Origin: Clostridiales bacterium
GTDB taxonomy: Bacteria > Bacillota > Clostridia > Lachnospirales > Lachnospiraceae
Length of the DNA: 36,272 bases
Assembly (NCBI GenBank): GCA_021203365.1
Contig: JAJQBI010000013.1
Coordinates: 1-36,272 of the forward strand
Reading direction: 5' to 3'
The notes below the pieces were generated by a model. The model was not told the DNA's origin and searched no databases. It saw nothing but the letters and a program-made list of their open reading frames with translations. Shown here piece after piece: positions 7,092-15,758 of this stretch (position 1 is its first letter; the number at the start of each line of letters is the position of its first letter). Position numbers and translations under genes: made by a program.

Positions 7092-7635
7092 TGTAAAAGT
7101 TTCCGGAAATATTGATATCAATGTAAATCTGGGCGTACCGGCCAGACAGGATGACGGTCAGTCCTACTTCTCTCCGGAATTTATCGAAACGCTTCGCCAG
7201 TATGGAAAGTTTCTGCAGCAGGATAACCAGAAAGGAAATGTTCTTTTAGACTCGGAGGGAAATGGAGACTTTGAGTTTCCTCCCGTAAACGGTGTGCTTT
7301 TTGACCCCGATACCATTGTGATGGTGGTTAATCCGGAGTGCAGCGCATCGGCTATGACCGTGGAGGACAGCCGTGCGGTTCTGGATATTTTTGAGGGCGA
7401 TGAAGTCGTCCTCCCGTTTCCTCTTCTGAATCTGAAGATGTCGTGCAAGCCGGATTCCATTGTTACTGTCGAAGACAGAAGCTATCTGGTAAGCACAGCG
7501 GTGGTCTTTTCAGAGGAAGAGGGATATGCGGAATCCCTGGACAGCGAAGACCTTCATCTGGTGCGCCGCATCATGGATATGCAGTGTGAAACCATTATCG
7601 GAGGTGGGAAGCGTGTAAAGGCACTGCGCCTTTAA
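7078..7635 (+). CDS. Unknown accessory protein, paralogue of 5308-5889
   Basis: A 185-residue protein; AAAGGAGCAAATCACC precedes ATG 7078. It shares the order of short motifs with the protein at 5308 (see there), including the N-terminal beta-rich IDVKVSGNIDINVNLG and the C-terminal YLVSTAVVF. There are no catalytic motifs, cysteine clusters or membrane segments. The two paralogues flank the DUF5688 gene and the small ORF, so one four-gene unit carries a duplicated family. Function unknown. Confidence 0.7.
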   Translation: MQKIDVKVSGNIDINVNLGVPARQDDGQSYFSPEFIETLRQYGKFLQQDNQKGNVLLDSEGNGDFEFPPVNGVLFDPDTIVMVVNPECSASAMTVEDSRAVLDIFEGDEVVLPFPLLNLKMSCKPDSIVTVEDRSYLVSTAVVFSEEEGYAESLDSEDLHLVRRIMDMQCETIIGGGKRVKALRL

Positions 7636-7650
7636 GGAAGGAGGGCTTCC

Positions 7651-8280
7651 GTGAAAGAATATGATATCACCATCACGGAGACGCTGGAAAAAACGGTCTC
7701 CGTGACCGCTGCTTCCAGGGAGGATGCGGAGGAAAAGGTAAAGGGATATTACAACTCCGAATATGTACTGGACGCGGACAATTTTACTCAGGTAGATTTC
7801 AAATCCGGTGAAGGCCGTGATCTTATCCGTGATGAAGACAGAATAGACGCCCTTCTGATAAAACCCGGCAAGCTGCCGCAACCGGTCCGCATCAGCACAG
7901 AACTGGAGGATTTACAGGCAATCGTAGGCGGCGATATTGAGGAATTCGCCCTGGATGATACAGCGGGTCTTATCTTCAATGAAGAGGGAAGGCTCAATGG
8001 TCTGCCTCTGAACCGTGCACTTCGCGATGATAACGGGCGGATGTTTGATATCATCGTTGGTGATTTCCTAGTCGTGGGCTTTACGGAGGAAAGTTATAGC
8101 TTCCTGACACCGGAACAGATGGAAAAATTTGAAAAGCAGTTTCATACGCCGGAGACATTTGTAAAGATGGAGCGCGGTATTATCGCGCTCCCTATCGGTG
8201 AAGATACGGTTAAAAATACGGAAAAAGACCGGACTGCAGGTGCTGTGAAGCGGACGCAGCCCGGTCAGGAAGTTTTATGA
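7651..8280 (+). CDS. DpnD/PcfM-like N-terminus fused to a DUF3846-like domain
   Basis: A 209-residue protein starting with GTG 7651. Residues about 1-55 (EYDITITETLEKTVSVTAAS, then EDAEEKVKGYYNSEYVLDADNF) match the DpnD/PcfM small-domain pattern. Residues about 68-175 (ALLIKPGKLPQPVRI, then GGDIEEFALDD, LNGLPLNRALRD, IVGDFLVVGF) match DUF3846, a phage and ICE domain of unknown role. The tail ends RTQPGQEVL. The ribosome site GGAGG lies in the loop of a small hairpin, GGAAG (7636-7640) with CTTCC (7646-7650), directly before the start codon, which may affect translation. Confidence 0.75.
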   Translation: MKEYDITITETLEKTVSVTAASREDAEEKVKGYYNSEYVLDADNFTQVDFKSGEGRDLIRDEDRIDALLIKPGKLPQPVRISTELEDLQAIVGGDIEEFALDDTAGLIFNEEGRLNGLPLNRALRDDNGRMFDIIVGDFLVVGFTEESYSFLTPEQMEKFEKQFHTPETFVKMERGIIALPIGEDTVKNTEKDRTAGAVKRTQPGQEVL

Positions 8281-8290
8281 GAGGTATGAC

Positions 8291-8671
8291 ATGGCAAATA
8301 TTATTCAATATGGCGCTCAGTATATCAATCTGGATTATCTTGTAAGAGCTTACCCGAATGGAAAAGAGACGGTTCTGGAAATGGCGAACGGTAAAACCAT
8401 TCATATGCCGAAAGACATCGACAAGCTGCTTTCCGGCAGAGAAAACGTAGTACAGGCTTTTCCGGTTGATGGGCTGTATGCAGTTTATAACGACGAGAAT
8501 GGTCGCTATAAGGAAAAGGTTCTGTTTATGGGCGTCTGCGCAAATGGTGAGGTTCGTCCGTTGAGCGGTCTTCAGGATGAGTACGTTAATTTTTTGGACG
8601 AAGTACTGTACGAAGGTCTCTCCGACACGAAAGAAATCGCAGGCAGTGACGACGATGACGGCCAGACATGA
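8291..8671 (+). CDS. Hypothetical accessory protein
   Basis: A 126-residue acidic protein whose start ATG 8291 follows GAGAGGTATGAC. It begins MANIIQYGAQYINLDYLV; then GKETVLEMANGKTIHMPKDI looks like a beta-hairpin repeat, and it ends in a run of Asp. No family recognised. It lies 10 nt after the DUF3846-like gene and 40 nt before the PcfB-like gene, so it is co-transcribed with the conjugation genes. Confidence 0.65.
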   Translation: MANIIQYGAQYINLDYLVRAYPNGKETVLEMANGKTIHMPKDIDKLLSGRENVVQAFPVDGLYAVYNDENGRYKEKVLFMGVCANGEVRPLSGLQDEYVNFLDEVLYEGLSDTKEIAGSDDDDGQT

Positions 8672-8710
8672 TTTCTCATACTGCCATGCTAAGGAAGGAG
8701 ATGATGATTA

Positions 8711-9199
8711 TTGCAGGAGGAGGTAACGAACAGGACGGTCAACCTGGCGATCTCTACTACCAAGTTGACCGGCCGGACAATTATGAAAGGGCTCCGGATG
8801 TACCTGAACCACCGCTCCAAGGTAAAGGCGAAAAAGGCAGCTGCAAAAAATGAAATTCCGCATGGAAAACAGACCGTTGAACAGCTGGTCGGGCAGAATC
8901 AGGGCGTTACTAGCATCCCGATTGCCAATACCGAGTTAAAAGGGTTTGAGCGCGTTGCTAAAAAGTATGGCGTTGATTTTGCCATCCGGAAAGATGCGTC
9001 TGTTGAGCCGCCCCGTTACACGGTCTTTTTCAAGGCCCGTGATGAGGCGGCTCTTTTAGCGGCCTATAAGGAGTATACGGCGCAAACGCTCAGCAAGCAG
9101 AAACGCCCCAGCGTCCGGAAGACTCTGAATAAGTTGATCAGCCGGACCGCTTCCACACCGAAGAAAACAAGGGAGAAACATCAGGAGCGTGATTTATGA
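8711..9199 (+). CDS. PcfB/DUF3801-family conjugation protein
   Basis: A 162-residue protein starting with TTG 8711; AAGGAAGGAG is upstream. The pattern VNLAISTTKLTGRTIMKGLRMYL, HGKQTVEQLVGQNQGVTSI, then KGFERVAKKYGVDFAIRKD and PPRYTVFFKARDEAAL is that of PcfB (DUF3801), a protein encoded next to the coupling ATPase in Gram-positive conjugation systems such as pCF10. It is basic and soluble and may act in the relaxosome or as a coupling-protein partner. The C-terminus RPSVRKTLNKL followed by basic residues is one of the shared tails. The next gene, virD4, starts within its stop (ATGA at 9196). Confidence 0.85.
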   Translation: MQEEVTNRTVNLAISTTKLTGRTIMKGLRMYLNHRSKVKAKKAAAKNEIPHGKQTVEQLVGQNQGVTSIPIANTELKGFERVAKKYGVDFAIRKDASVEPPRYTVFFKARDEAALLAAYKEYTAQTLSKQKRPSVRKTLNKLISRTASTPKKTREKHQERDL

Positions 9200-10986
9200 G
9201 TAAGAAAACAAAACAGCTTCTGATTGCCTGTCTGCCCTATGTGATAATCGGTCTGGTGGCAACAAACCTGGGGGAAGCATGGCGGCTGGCATCCGGTGGG
9301 ACGCTGGGTGAAAAAATCATCGGTCTGATGTATGCCATTCCGCAGGCTCTGGGGAACCCGCTGCCTAGCTTTCACCCGTTTGACCTTCTGATCGGATTGT
9401 TGTGCGGCGGCGCTCTCCGGCTGGCTGTGTATGTCAAAGGAAAAAACGCTAAGAAGTACCGGCACGGGATGGAATACGGTTCCGCACGCTGGGGAACCAC
9501 AAAGGACATTGAGCCATTTATGGATCCGAAGTTCGAGAATAACGTGATCCTGACGCGGACGGAGCGCCTGATGATGTCGAACCGTCCGAAGAACCCGGCG
9601 AACGCGCGGAACAAGAACGTGCTGATCGTCGGCGGTTCCGGAAGCGGCAAGACAAGGTTCTGGCTTAAGCCCAATTTATTGCAGATGCACAGCTCATACG
9701 TCGTAACTGACCCAAAAGGCAGCATTGTAGTGGAATGTGGCCACGCTCTTTTGAAGTATGGCTACCGGATTAAGATCTTCAACACCATCAATTTTAAAAA
9801 GAGCCAACACTATAATCCCTTCGCATATATCCACTCAGAAAAAGACATTTTGAAACTTGTGACCACATTGATCACAAACACCAAAGGTGAAGGCAAGGCA
9901 GGCGATGATTTCTGGGTGAAGGCGGAGACGCTTCTCTATACTGCGCTGATCGGATATATCCATTATGAAGCGCCTATCGAGGAACAAAACTTCGCTACCC
10001 TGATCGAGTTTATCAATGCGATGGAGGTACGCGAGGACGATGAAGACTTTGAAAATCCGGTGGACCTGATGTTCAAGGAATTAAAGAAAAAGAAGCCGGA
10101 TCATTTTGCTGTCCGCCAGTACGCCAAGTACAAGCTTGCGGCCGGAAAAACGGCAAAGTCGATCAATATTTCCGCAGGAGCCCGCTTAGCGCCCTTCGAC
10201 ATTGAAGAACTTCGTGAGATCACTGCCTATGATGAGCTGGAGCTGGATACTCTGGGAGATCAGAAGACGGCACTGTTCCTGATCATGTCGGATACAGACG
10301 GCACATTCAATTTCCTGATTTCCATGATTTACTCCCAGCTCTTCAACCTGCTCTGCGAAAAAGCGGATGATGTGTACGGCGGCAGGCTTCCGGTTCATGT
10401 GCGCTGCCTGATTGATGAGGCAGCAAATATCGGTCAGATCCCCAACCTGGAAAAGCTGATGGCAACGATTCGAAGCCGTGAGATTTCCGCATGTCTGGTG
10501 CTGCAGGCGAGAAGTCAGCTGAAAGCGATTTACAAGGATAATGCAGATACGATTATTGGTAACTGCGATTCCCAGATTTTTCTCGGCGGTTCCGAGCCAA
10601 CTACGCTGAAAGAGCTGAATACGGCGCTCGGCAAGGAGACGATTGATATGTTCAACACTTCCGATACACGCGGGAACAGCCCTTCTTACGGAACCAACTA
10701 CCAGAAAACCGGTCATGATCTGGCGAGCGTCGATGAGCTTGCCGTGATGGATGGCGGAAAATGCATCCTGCAGCTGCGCGGTGTCCGTCCGTTTATGTCG
10801 GATAAATATGATCTGACTCAGCATCCCAATTACAAGTACACGTCTGATTATGACCCGAAGAACGCTTTTGATATAGAAAAGTTTCTTCACCACAAGATGA
10901 AGCTGCGTCCCACCGATGAATTTGAAGTCATTGATGTGGATGCTGCACAGGAGGCTGAACCAGTCTCCGATAAAAATAAGGGTTGA
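9196..10986 (+). CDS. VirD4/TraG-type coupling ATPase
   Basis: A 596-residue membrane ATPase that delivers the relaxase-DNA complex to the secretion channel. Two N-terminal membrane segments are seen (about residues 8-26 and 55-77), then a cytoplasmic domain with Walker A GGSGSGKT (146-153), VVTDPKGSIV (about 168-177) and Walker B CLIDEAANIG (about 403-412), followed by the TraG-type SREISACLVLQARSQLKAIY. Length is normal. ATG 9196 overlaps the PcfB gene by 4 nt. Clearly the type IV coupling protein of the element; no disruption is seen. Confidence 0.95.
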   Translation: MSKKTKQLLIACLPYVIIGLVATNLGEAWRLASGGTLGEKIIGLMYAIPQALGNPLPSFHPFDLLIGLLCGGALRLAVYVKGKNAKKYRHGMEYGSARWGTTKDIEPFMDPKFENNVILTRTERLMMSNRPKNPANARNKNVLIVGGSGSGKTRFWLKPNLLQMHSSYVVTDPKGSIVVECGHALLKYGYRIKIFNTINFKKSQHYNPFAYIHSEKDILKLVTTLITNTKGEGKAGDDFWVKAETLLYTALIGYIHYEAPIEEQNFATLIEFINAMEVREDDEDFENPVDLMFKELKKKKPDHFAVRQYAKYKLAAGKTAKSINISAGARLAPFDIEELREITAYDELELDTLGDQKTALFLIMSDTDGTFNFLISMIYSQLFNLLCEKADDVYGGRLPVHVRCLIDEAANIGQIPNLEKLMATIRSREISACLVLQARSQLKAIYKDNADTIIGNCDSQIFLGGSEPTTLKELNTALGKETIDMFNTSDTRGNSPSYGTNYQKTGHDLASVDELAVMDGGKCILQLRGVRPFMSDKYDLTQHPNYKYTSDYDPKNAFDIEKFLHHKMKLRPTDEFEVIDVDAAQEAEPVSDKNKG

Positions 10987-11006
10987 TGCCCGGAAAGGAG
11001 AAACAC

Positions 11007-11492
11007 ATGGCAGGAAATGAACGTGCTGCGGCAGAAACCGCAGGCGGCGAAGAACGTCAGCGGGTAACAATCAAATTCGGGAAAGGACTAGTGAGCGAAC
11101 CGTTTGTATCGAAAGCCGGTAAAGAACTGGTTGAGGTCAAAATCCCCAATCAGGACGAGAACGACAAAAGACCCTGGGCGTCCTTTGTCGTTTCGCCAAA
11201 TATGATCCACGACAACAAATTTGGCAAAGGCGTCTGGATGAAGCTGCCGGAGGATGGCGAGACCAAAGTCTCCCGCCCTGTCCTGCAGGGACAGGATGAG
11301 AACGGGAAAAATATCTGGAAAAATGAAAGCCAGATGGTTCCTAACACCGAATTAAAATCCATGGTGGAAGCCTACAAGGAAAAGAGCCGGGATTCCGTAC
11401 TCTCTGATCTCTCCACTAAAAAGACGGATGCCGCAAAAACAGAGCGCAGAGCGCCGAAGCAGGCATCCAGACCCAGAGAAGCCGCCCGCTAG
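11007..11492 (+). CDS. Conserved conjugation-module protein with SVL-type tail
   Basis: A 161-residue protein; AAAGGAGAAACAC precedes ATG 11007. The central part (RVTIKFGKGLVSEPFVSKAG, then ELVEVKIPNQ, PWASFVVSPNMIHDNKFGKGVWMKLPEDG) is beta-rich, with no catalytic motif I recognise. The C-terminus SRDSVLSDLSTKK followed by a Lys/Arg-rich end has the shared tail. It follows virD4 by about 20 nt, and a strong terminator comes just after it, closing the first transcription block. A single-strand-binding or relaxosome role is possible only as a guess. Confidence 0.7.
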   Translation: MAGNERAAAETAGGEERQRVTIKFGKGLVSEPFVSKAGKELVEVKIPNQDENDKRPWASFVVSPNMIHDNKFGKGVWMKLPEDGETKVSRPVLQGQDENGKNIWKNESQMVPNTELKSMVEAYKEKSRDSVLSDLSTKKTDAAKTERRAPKQASRPREAAR

Positions 11493-11517
11493 GATGGCAG
11501 ATCAACAAACTAGTAAG

Positions 11518-11567
11518 AAGACCTCTCCGCCCGAAGATGATCGGGATTAACGGAGAGGTCTTTTTTT
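11518..11567 (+). terminator. Strong terminator after the virD4 block
   Basis: AAGACCTCTCCG (11518-11529) pairs with CGGAGAGGTCTT (11551-11562); an inner CCCGA/TCGGG pair continues the stem, and the T run is at 11561-11567. The next gene's ribosome site is about 20 nt further on. Confidence 0.9.
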
Positions 11568-11602
11568 GTGTCCAAAAGGACGTTTGGAAGGAGGCGGTCA
11601 GC

Positions 11603-11764
11603 ATGAATCGAATCCGCAGTCCCACTGACATGAACTCTCAGATAAAGAAAGCGTATGCGAAAAAGGAAAGGAGAAGGAACCGGATGATGGGTCCCGTAAA
11701 AAAAATAAAAATGCAGGCGGGATTTGCTTCCTTTTCTGAGAGAAATTATAAAACGACAAAATAA
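11603..11764 (+). CDS. Small basic protein, 53 residues
   Basis: ATG 11603 follows GGAAGGAGGCGGTCAGC, a strong ribosome site. The product (MNRIRSPTDMNSQIKKAYAK, then a KKERRRNR run, then KKIKMQAGF) is very basic and has no membrane segment. It stands directly after a strong terminator and before the Maff2 gene, which itself lacks a visible ribosome site, so it may be a leader or a coupling peptide. A real but unknown small protein is likely; no family recognised. Confidence 0.5.
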   Translation: MNRIRSPTDMNSQIKKAYAKKERRRNRMMGPVKKIKMQAGFASFSERNYKTTK

Positions 11765-11801
11765 CGACAAAACAAAATTTCCGGTTTCCGATTCAAATTT
11801 T

Positions 11802-12014
11802 ATGGATTTCTTCAACAGTGCTATTGACGTATTGCAGACCCTTGTTGTCGCCCTTGGCGCCGGTCTTGGAGTATGGGGCGCGATCAACCTCCTGGAAGGT
11901 TACGGCAACGACAACCCTGGCGCGAAGAGCCAGGGAATGAAACAGTTGATGGCGGGCGGCGGTGTTGCCCTGATCGGTATCTCTTTGATTCCGCTGCTTT
12001 CCGGCCTGTTTTGA
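11802..12014 (+). CDS. Maff2-family small membrane protein (pilin-like)
   Basis: A 70-residue protein in the Maff2 pattern: MDFFNSAIDVLQTLVVALGAGLGVWGAINLLEGYGND, then NPGAKSQGMKQLMAGGGVALIGISLIPLLSGLF. Two hydrophobic segments flank a short polar turn, as in VirB2-like subunits of Gram-positive conjugation machines. The start at ATG 11802 is chosen from the usual start of the family (M-x-F-F-N-S-A). No ribosome site is seen before it, and an upstream ATG in frame at 11724 would add 26 residues unlike the family. It is just upstream of virB6, as is usual in this ICE type. Confidence 0.85.
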   Translation: MDFFNSAIDVLQTLVVALGAGLGVWGAINLLEGYGNDNPGAKSQGMKQLMAGGGVALIGISLIPLLSGLF

Positions 12015-12096
12015 GCCGCCTGTTTCATTGTCACCGGGCAGTCACAATCGCAATTCCATGCGGTTGTTGCCGCTCCCCGAAAGGAGGTAGCCCTTA

Positions 12097-12963
12097 TTGA
12101 ATACAATCCTTGATCAGATCACCGAGTGGCTGAAGGAAATGCTGGTCGCCGGTATCATGGATAACCTGACGGGGCTGTTTGATTCGGTGAACACACAGGT
12201 CGGCTCGATTGCCACAGAAGTAGGGACAACCCCGGCGAATTTTTCGCCGGGTGTTTTCTCCCTGATACAGAACATTTCGGAATCGGTCATCATGCCGATT
12301 GCGGGCATTATCCTCACATTTATCTGCTGCTGGGAGCTGATCCAGCTGCTGATTGAACACAATAACCTGGCGAATTTCGATACCTGGCTGATCTTCAAAT
12401 GGATATTCAAGACCTTTGTCGCGGTGATGCTGATTACAAACCGCTTCAATATCACGATGGCGGTCTTCGATGTTGCGCAGAGTGTAGTCAGTTCCAGCGG
12501 AAGCCTGATTACGTCAAGCACCGCTGTCAGTGACTCCATGCTGACCTCTCTGGAAGATACGGTATCCGCTATGGAACTGGGGCCGCTGCTGGGGCTGTAT
12601 ATGCAGACTCTTGTCATCCAGTTCACCATGTCCGCCCTGTCGATTGTCATTTTCGTAATCGTATACGGACGTATGGTGGAAATCTATCTGATGACGAGCC
12701 TTGCCCCGATCCCCTTTGCCACCTTCGGCAACCGGGAGCAGAGCCAGATCGGGCAGAATTATCTGCGCTCCCTGATTGCACTGGGCTTTCAGGGATTTCT
12801 GATTCTGGTCTGTGTGGGCATCTATGCGGTGCTGATCCAGTCCGTTTCCATTTCGAGTGATATTATTTCGTCCCTGTGGGGAATTGTCGGCTATACCGTG
12901 CTTCTGGTGTTTACCCTGTTCAAGACAGGAAGCCTCGCTAAAAGCGTGATGAACGCGCACTGA
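12097..12963 (+). CDS. VirB6/TrbL-like conjugation channel protein
   Basis: A 288-residue polytopic membrane protein starting with TTG 12097 after AAAGGAGGTAG. Hydrophobic segments occur at about residues 66-88, 102-124, 150-210 (several) and 225-280. The TYPE motif MVEIYLMTSLAPIPFATFGN and LRSLIALGFQGFLILVCVGIYAVLI are typical of the TrbL/VirB6 proteins of Tn1549-like elements. It would form the inner-membrane part of the DNA channel with VirB4 and PrgI. Full length, no damage seen. Confidence 0.9.
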   Translation: MNTILDQITEWLKEMLVAGIMDNLTGLFDSVNTQVGSIATEVGTTPANFSPGVFSLIQNISESVIMPIAGIILTFICCWELIQLLIEHNNLANFDTWLIFKWIFKTFVAVMLITNRFNITMAVFDVAQSVVSSSGSLITSSTAVSDSMLTSLEDTVSAMELGPLLGLYMQTLVIQFTMSALSIVIFVIVYGRMVEIYLMTSLAPIPFATFGNREQSQIGQNYLRSLIALGFQGFLILVCVGIYAVLIQSVSISSDIISSLWGIVGYTVLLVFTLFKTGSLAKSVMNAH

Positions 12964-12981
12964 CAGAAAGGAGGGAAAATT

Positions 12982-13395
12982 CTGGCTGCTTATGTATCTG
13001 TACCCCGCGACCTGACGCGGGTGAAAAGTAAAATCCTGTTCAATCTGACCAAACGTCAGCTTGTATGTTTCGGGGCGGCGGTGCTCATCGGAGTGCCGTC
13101 GTTTTTCGGTATCAAAAGTCTGGGCAATACAAGCCTGGCCACGATGTGCATGATTGTCATCATGCTTCCGCTGTTCCTGCTCGCCATGTACGAGAAGGAT
13201 GGCCAGCCTTTGGAGATGATTGCGTTCCATTTTGTTCAGGCAAGATTTATTAGGCCCAAAGTCCGCCCCTATCAGACGGACTGCTATTACACCGCGCTAA
13301 TGCGGCAGTACCAGGTTTACAAGGAGGTGGATGCGATTGCTCTCAAAGAAGAAACAACCGGAAAGCATAAAAATGCCCGCAAATCTGACGCCTAA
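12982..13395 (+). CDS. PrgI-family membrane protein, apparent CTG start
   Basis: A protein of about 137 residues. Family members begin M-A-A-Y-V/I-P-V-P-R-D-L-T-R-V-K; here the frame reads AAYVSVPRDLTRVKSK right after a CTG at 12982, and AAAGGAGGG lies 6-7 nt before that CTG. A GTG at 13021 would cut off the conserved start and has no ribosome site; ATT at 12979 is a second possibility. Two hydrophobic segments follow (LVCFGAAVLIGVPSFFGI and TMCMIVIMLPLFLLAMY), then FIRPKVRPYQTDCYY, as in PrgI. It would be a membrane partner of VirB4. The 3' end overlaps the virB4 start by about 65 nt, in the usual order for this module. Confidence 0.88.
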   Translation: MAAYVSVPRDLTRVKSKILFNLTKRQLVCFGAAVLIGVPSFFGIKSLGNTSLATMCMIVIMLPLFLLAMYEKDGQPLEMIAFHFVQARFIRPKVRPYQTDCYYTALMRQYQVYKEVDAIALKEETTGKHKNARKSDA

Positions 13396-15758
13396 AGAGC
13401 AGAAACAGATCCGGGCTGTGATTGAAAGGAACCGGATGGAGGGAAAGGTTCCGAGGACAGCGCAGCAGTCCATCCCGTTTGAGCGGATGTTCCCGGACGG
13501 GATCTGCCGGGTGCGCGGGAATTATTATACCAAGACCATTCAGTTCCAGGACATCAACTACCAGCTGGCGCAGCAGGAAGACCAGAGCGCGATCTTTGAG
13601 GAATGGTGCTCTTTCCTCAACTTCTTTGACAGTTCCATTCACTTCGAGCTGTCTTTCATGAACATGAACGCGGATTCGGAGAGCTTCGAGAAGTCCGTTC
13701 GCATTCCTCTCGTCAGGGACAAGTTCGATCCCGTGCGTGTCGAATACAGCCAGATGCTGAAATCGCAGATGGAAAAAGGCAACAACGGTCTGACGAAAAC
13801 CAAGTATCTGACCTTCGGCATCGAAGCGGCATCAATGCGGCAGGCAAAACCCCGCCTGGTTCATGTGGAAACGGATCTGATCAACAACTTCCACCGGCTG
13901 GGCGTCGCGGCCAGAGTGCTGGATGGAAAAGAACGGCTGGCGCTGATGCATGATATGTTCCACATGGGGATCATGACAAATTTTATTTTGACTGGAAGTG
14001 GCTCACAGAGTCCGGGCTGTCAGTGAAGGACTTCATTGCACCGACGTCATTTTCATTCAAATCCAGGACATTTACGATGGGAAATCTGTACGGTGCCATG
14101 TCCTACCTGTCAATCACTGCTTCTGACATCAGTGACCGGCTGCTGAAGGATTTCCTCGATACAGACTCAAGCCAGGTGGTGACGATGCACATCCAGTCTG
14201 TTGACCAGAATAAGGCAATTAAGACAATCAAGCGCACAATCACCGAGCTGGACCGTTCCAAGATCGAGGAACAGAAAAAAGCAGTCCGCTCCGGGTATGA
14301 CATGGACATCATTCCTTCTGACCTGGCCACCTATGGCAAAGACGCCAAGGATCTTTTAAAGGAGCTGCAGAGCCAGAATGAAAGAATGTTTATGCTGACG
14401 TTCCTTGTGCTTTCCACCGGACGTACCGAGCAGGAACTGGAGACCAATGTTTTCCGGCTTTCTTCCCTGGCACAGAAGCACAACTGTAACCTGCGCCGTC
14501 TGGATTTCCAACAGGAACAGGGGCTGATGAGCAGCCTGCCGCTTGCGGATAATCAGATCAATATCCAGCGTGGCCTGACCACCAGTTCCACCGCCATCTT
14601 CATCCCCTTTACCACGCAGGAATTATTCCAGGAAGGCAGTTCTTCTCTGTATTACGGACTGAACGCCCTCTCCAATAACCTGATCATGGTAGACCGGCTG
14701 AAGCTGAAAAATCCGAACGGCCTGATCCTCGGCACGCCGGGCGCCGGCAAATCCTTTGCGGCCAAGCGTGAAATCGCCAATGCGTTCCTCGTAACGGACG
14801 ACGATATCATCGTGTGCGATCCCGAGGCTGAGTACGCCGCGCTGGTGGAACGCCTGGACGGGCAGGTCATTAAAATCAGTCCGGCCAGTAAACAGTATAT
14901 CAATCCGATGGACATCAATTCCAATTATTCGGAGGAGGATAATCGGGTGCTTTGAAATCAGACTTCATTCTCTCCCTGTGTGAACTGATCGTTGGCGGCA
15001 AGGAGGGTCTGCAGCCCATTGAAAAGACGGTCATAGACCGCTGCGTGCATCAGATTTATCAGAGGTATTTTGAAAATCCGCTGCCAGAGAATATGCCGCT
15101 GCTGGAAGACCTGTATAACGCCCTGCTGGAACAGGAGGAAAAGGAAGCCCGCCATGTGGCGACTGCCCTTGAAATCTATGTAAAAGGTTCTCTGAACCTG
15201 TTTAATCACCGCACCAACGTGGATATTCAGAACCGTTTTGTCTGCTACGACATCAAAGAGCTGGGAAAACAGCTGAAGAAAATCGGTATGCTCGTGGTGC
15301 AGGATCAGGTCTGGGGCCGCGTCACTGCCAACCGCAGCGCCGGAAAAACCACCCGTTATTATATGGATGAGTTTCACCTGCTTCTGAAGGAAGAACAGAC
15401 CGCGGCGTACAGTGTGGAAATCTGGAAGCGCTTCCGAAAATGGGGAGGCGTCCCGACAGGAATTACACAGAACGTCAAAGATCTGCTGTCCTCACGCGAA
15501 GTGGAAAATATATTTGAAAATTCCGACTTCATTATTATGCTGAACCAGGCATCCGGCGACCGGCAGATTCTGGCGAAGCAGCTCGGTATCTCGCCTCATC
15601 AGCTTTCTTATGTCACGCAGTCCGGTGAAGGTGAAGGACTGCTGTATTACGGCAATGTCATACTGCCTTTCGTCGATCATTTTCCGCGGGATACGGAACT
15701 TTACCGCATCATGACCACAAAATTTACGGAGAAGTCTGCGGATGGGGAGGAGGCGTAA
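13331..15758 (+). pseudogene. VirB4-type secretion ATPase, split by two -1 frameshifts
   Basis: Read together this is a VirB4/TraE-like ATPase of about 808 residues, starting ATG 13331 after AAGGAGGTGG. It is broken into 13331-14026, 14023-14955 and 14952-15758. Break 1 is at 13966-13969: the conserved HMG-D-H-D-K-F-Y-F-D-W needs five G but only four are present, shifting the frame. Break 2 is near 14945-14952: EEDN should continue through ALKSDF, but one base is missing and TGA is read at once. Walker A GTPGAGKSFAAK is in the middle part (near 14731) and YYMDEFHLLL (Walker B) in the third. The ORFs overlap by 4 nt, so reinitiation is imaginable, but the A and B motifs would sit on separate chains. 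Sequencing or assembly error is a real alternative. Confidence 0.88.

Noticed and set aside
5910..7121. 403-codon open frame on the minus strand
   Set aside because: It is antisense to DUF5688, the small ORF and part of the next gene; its product has no recognisable domain and no ribosome site stands before it. The sense genes have better support.
8668..8853. 61-codon frame between the hypothetical gene and the PcfB gene
   Set aside because: It lies mostly in the wrong frame of the PcfB-like gene, whose family match is clear.
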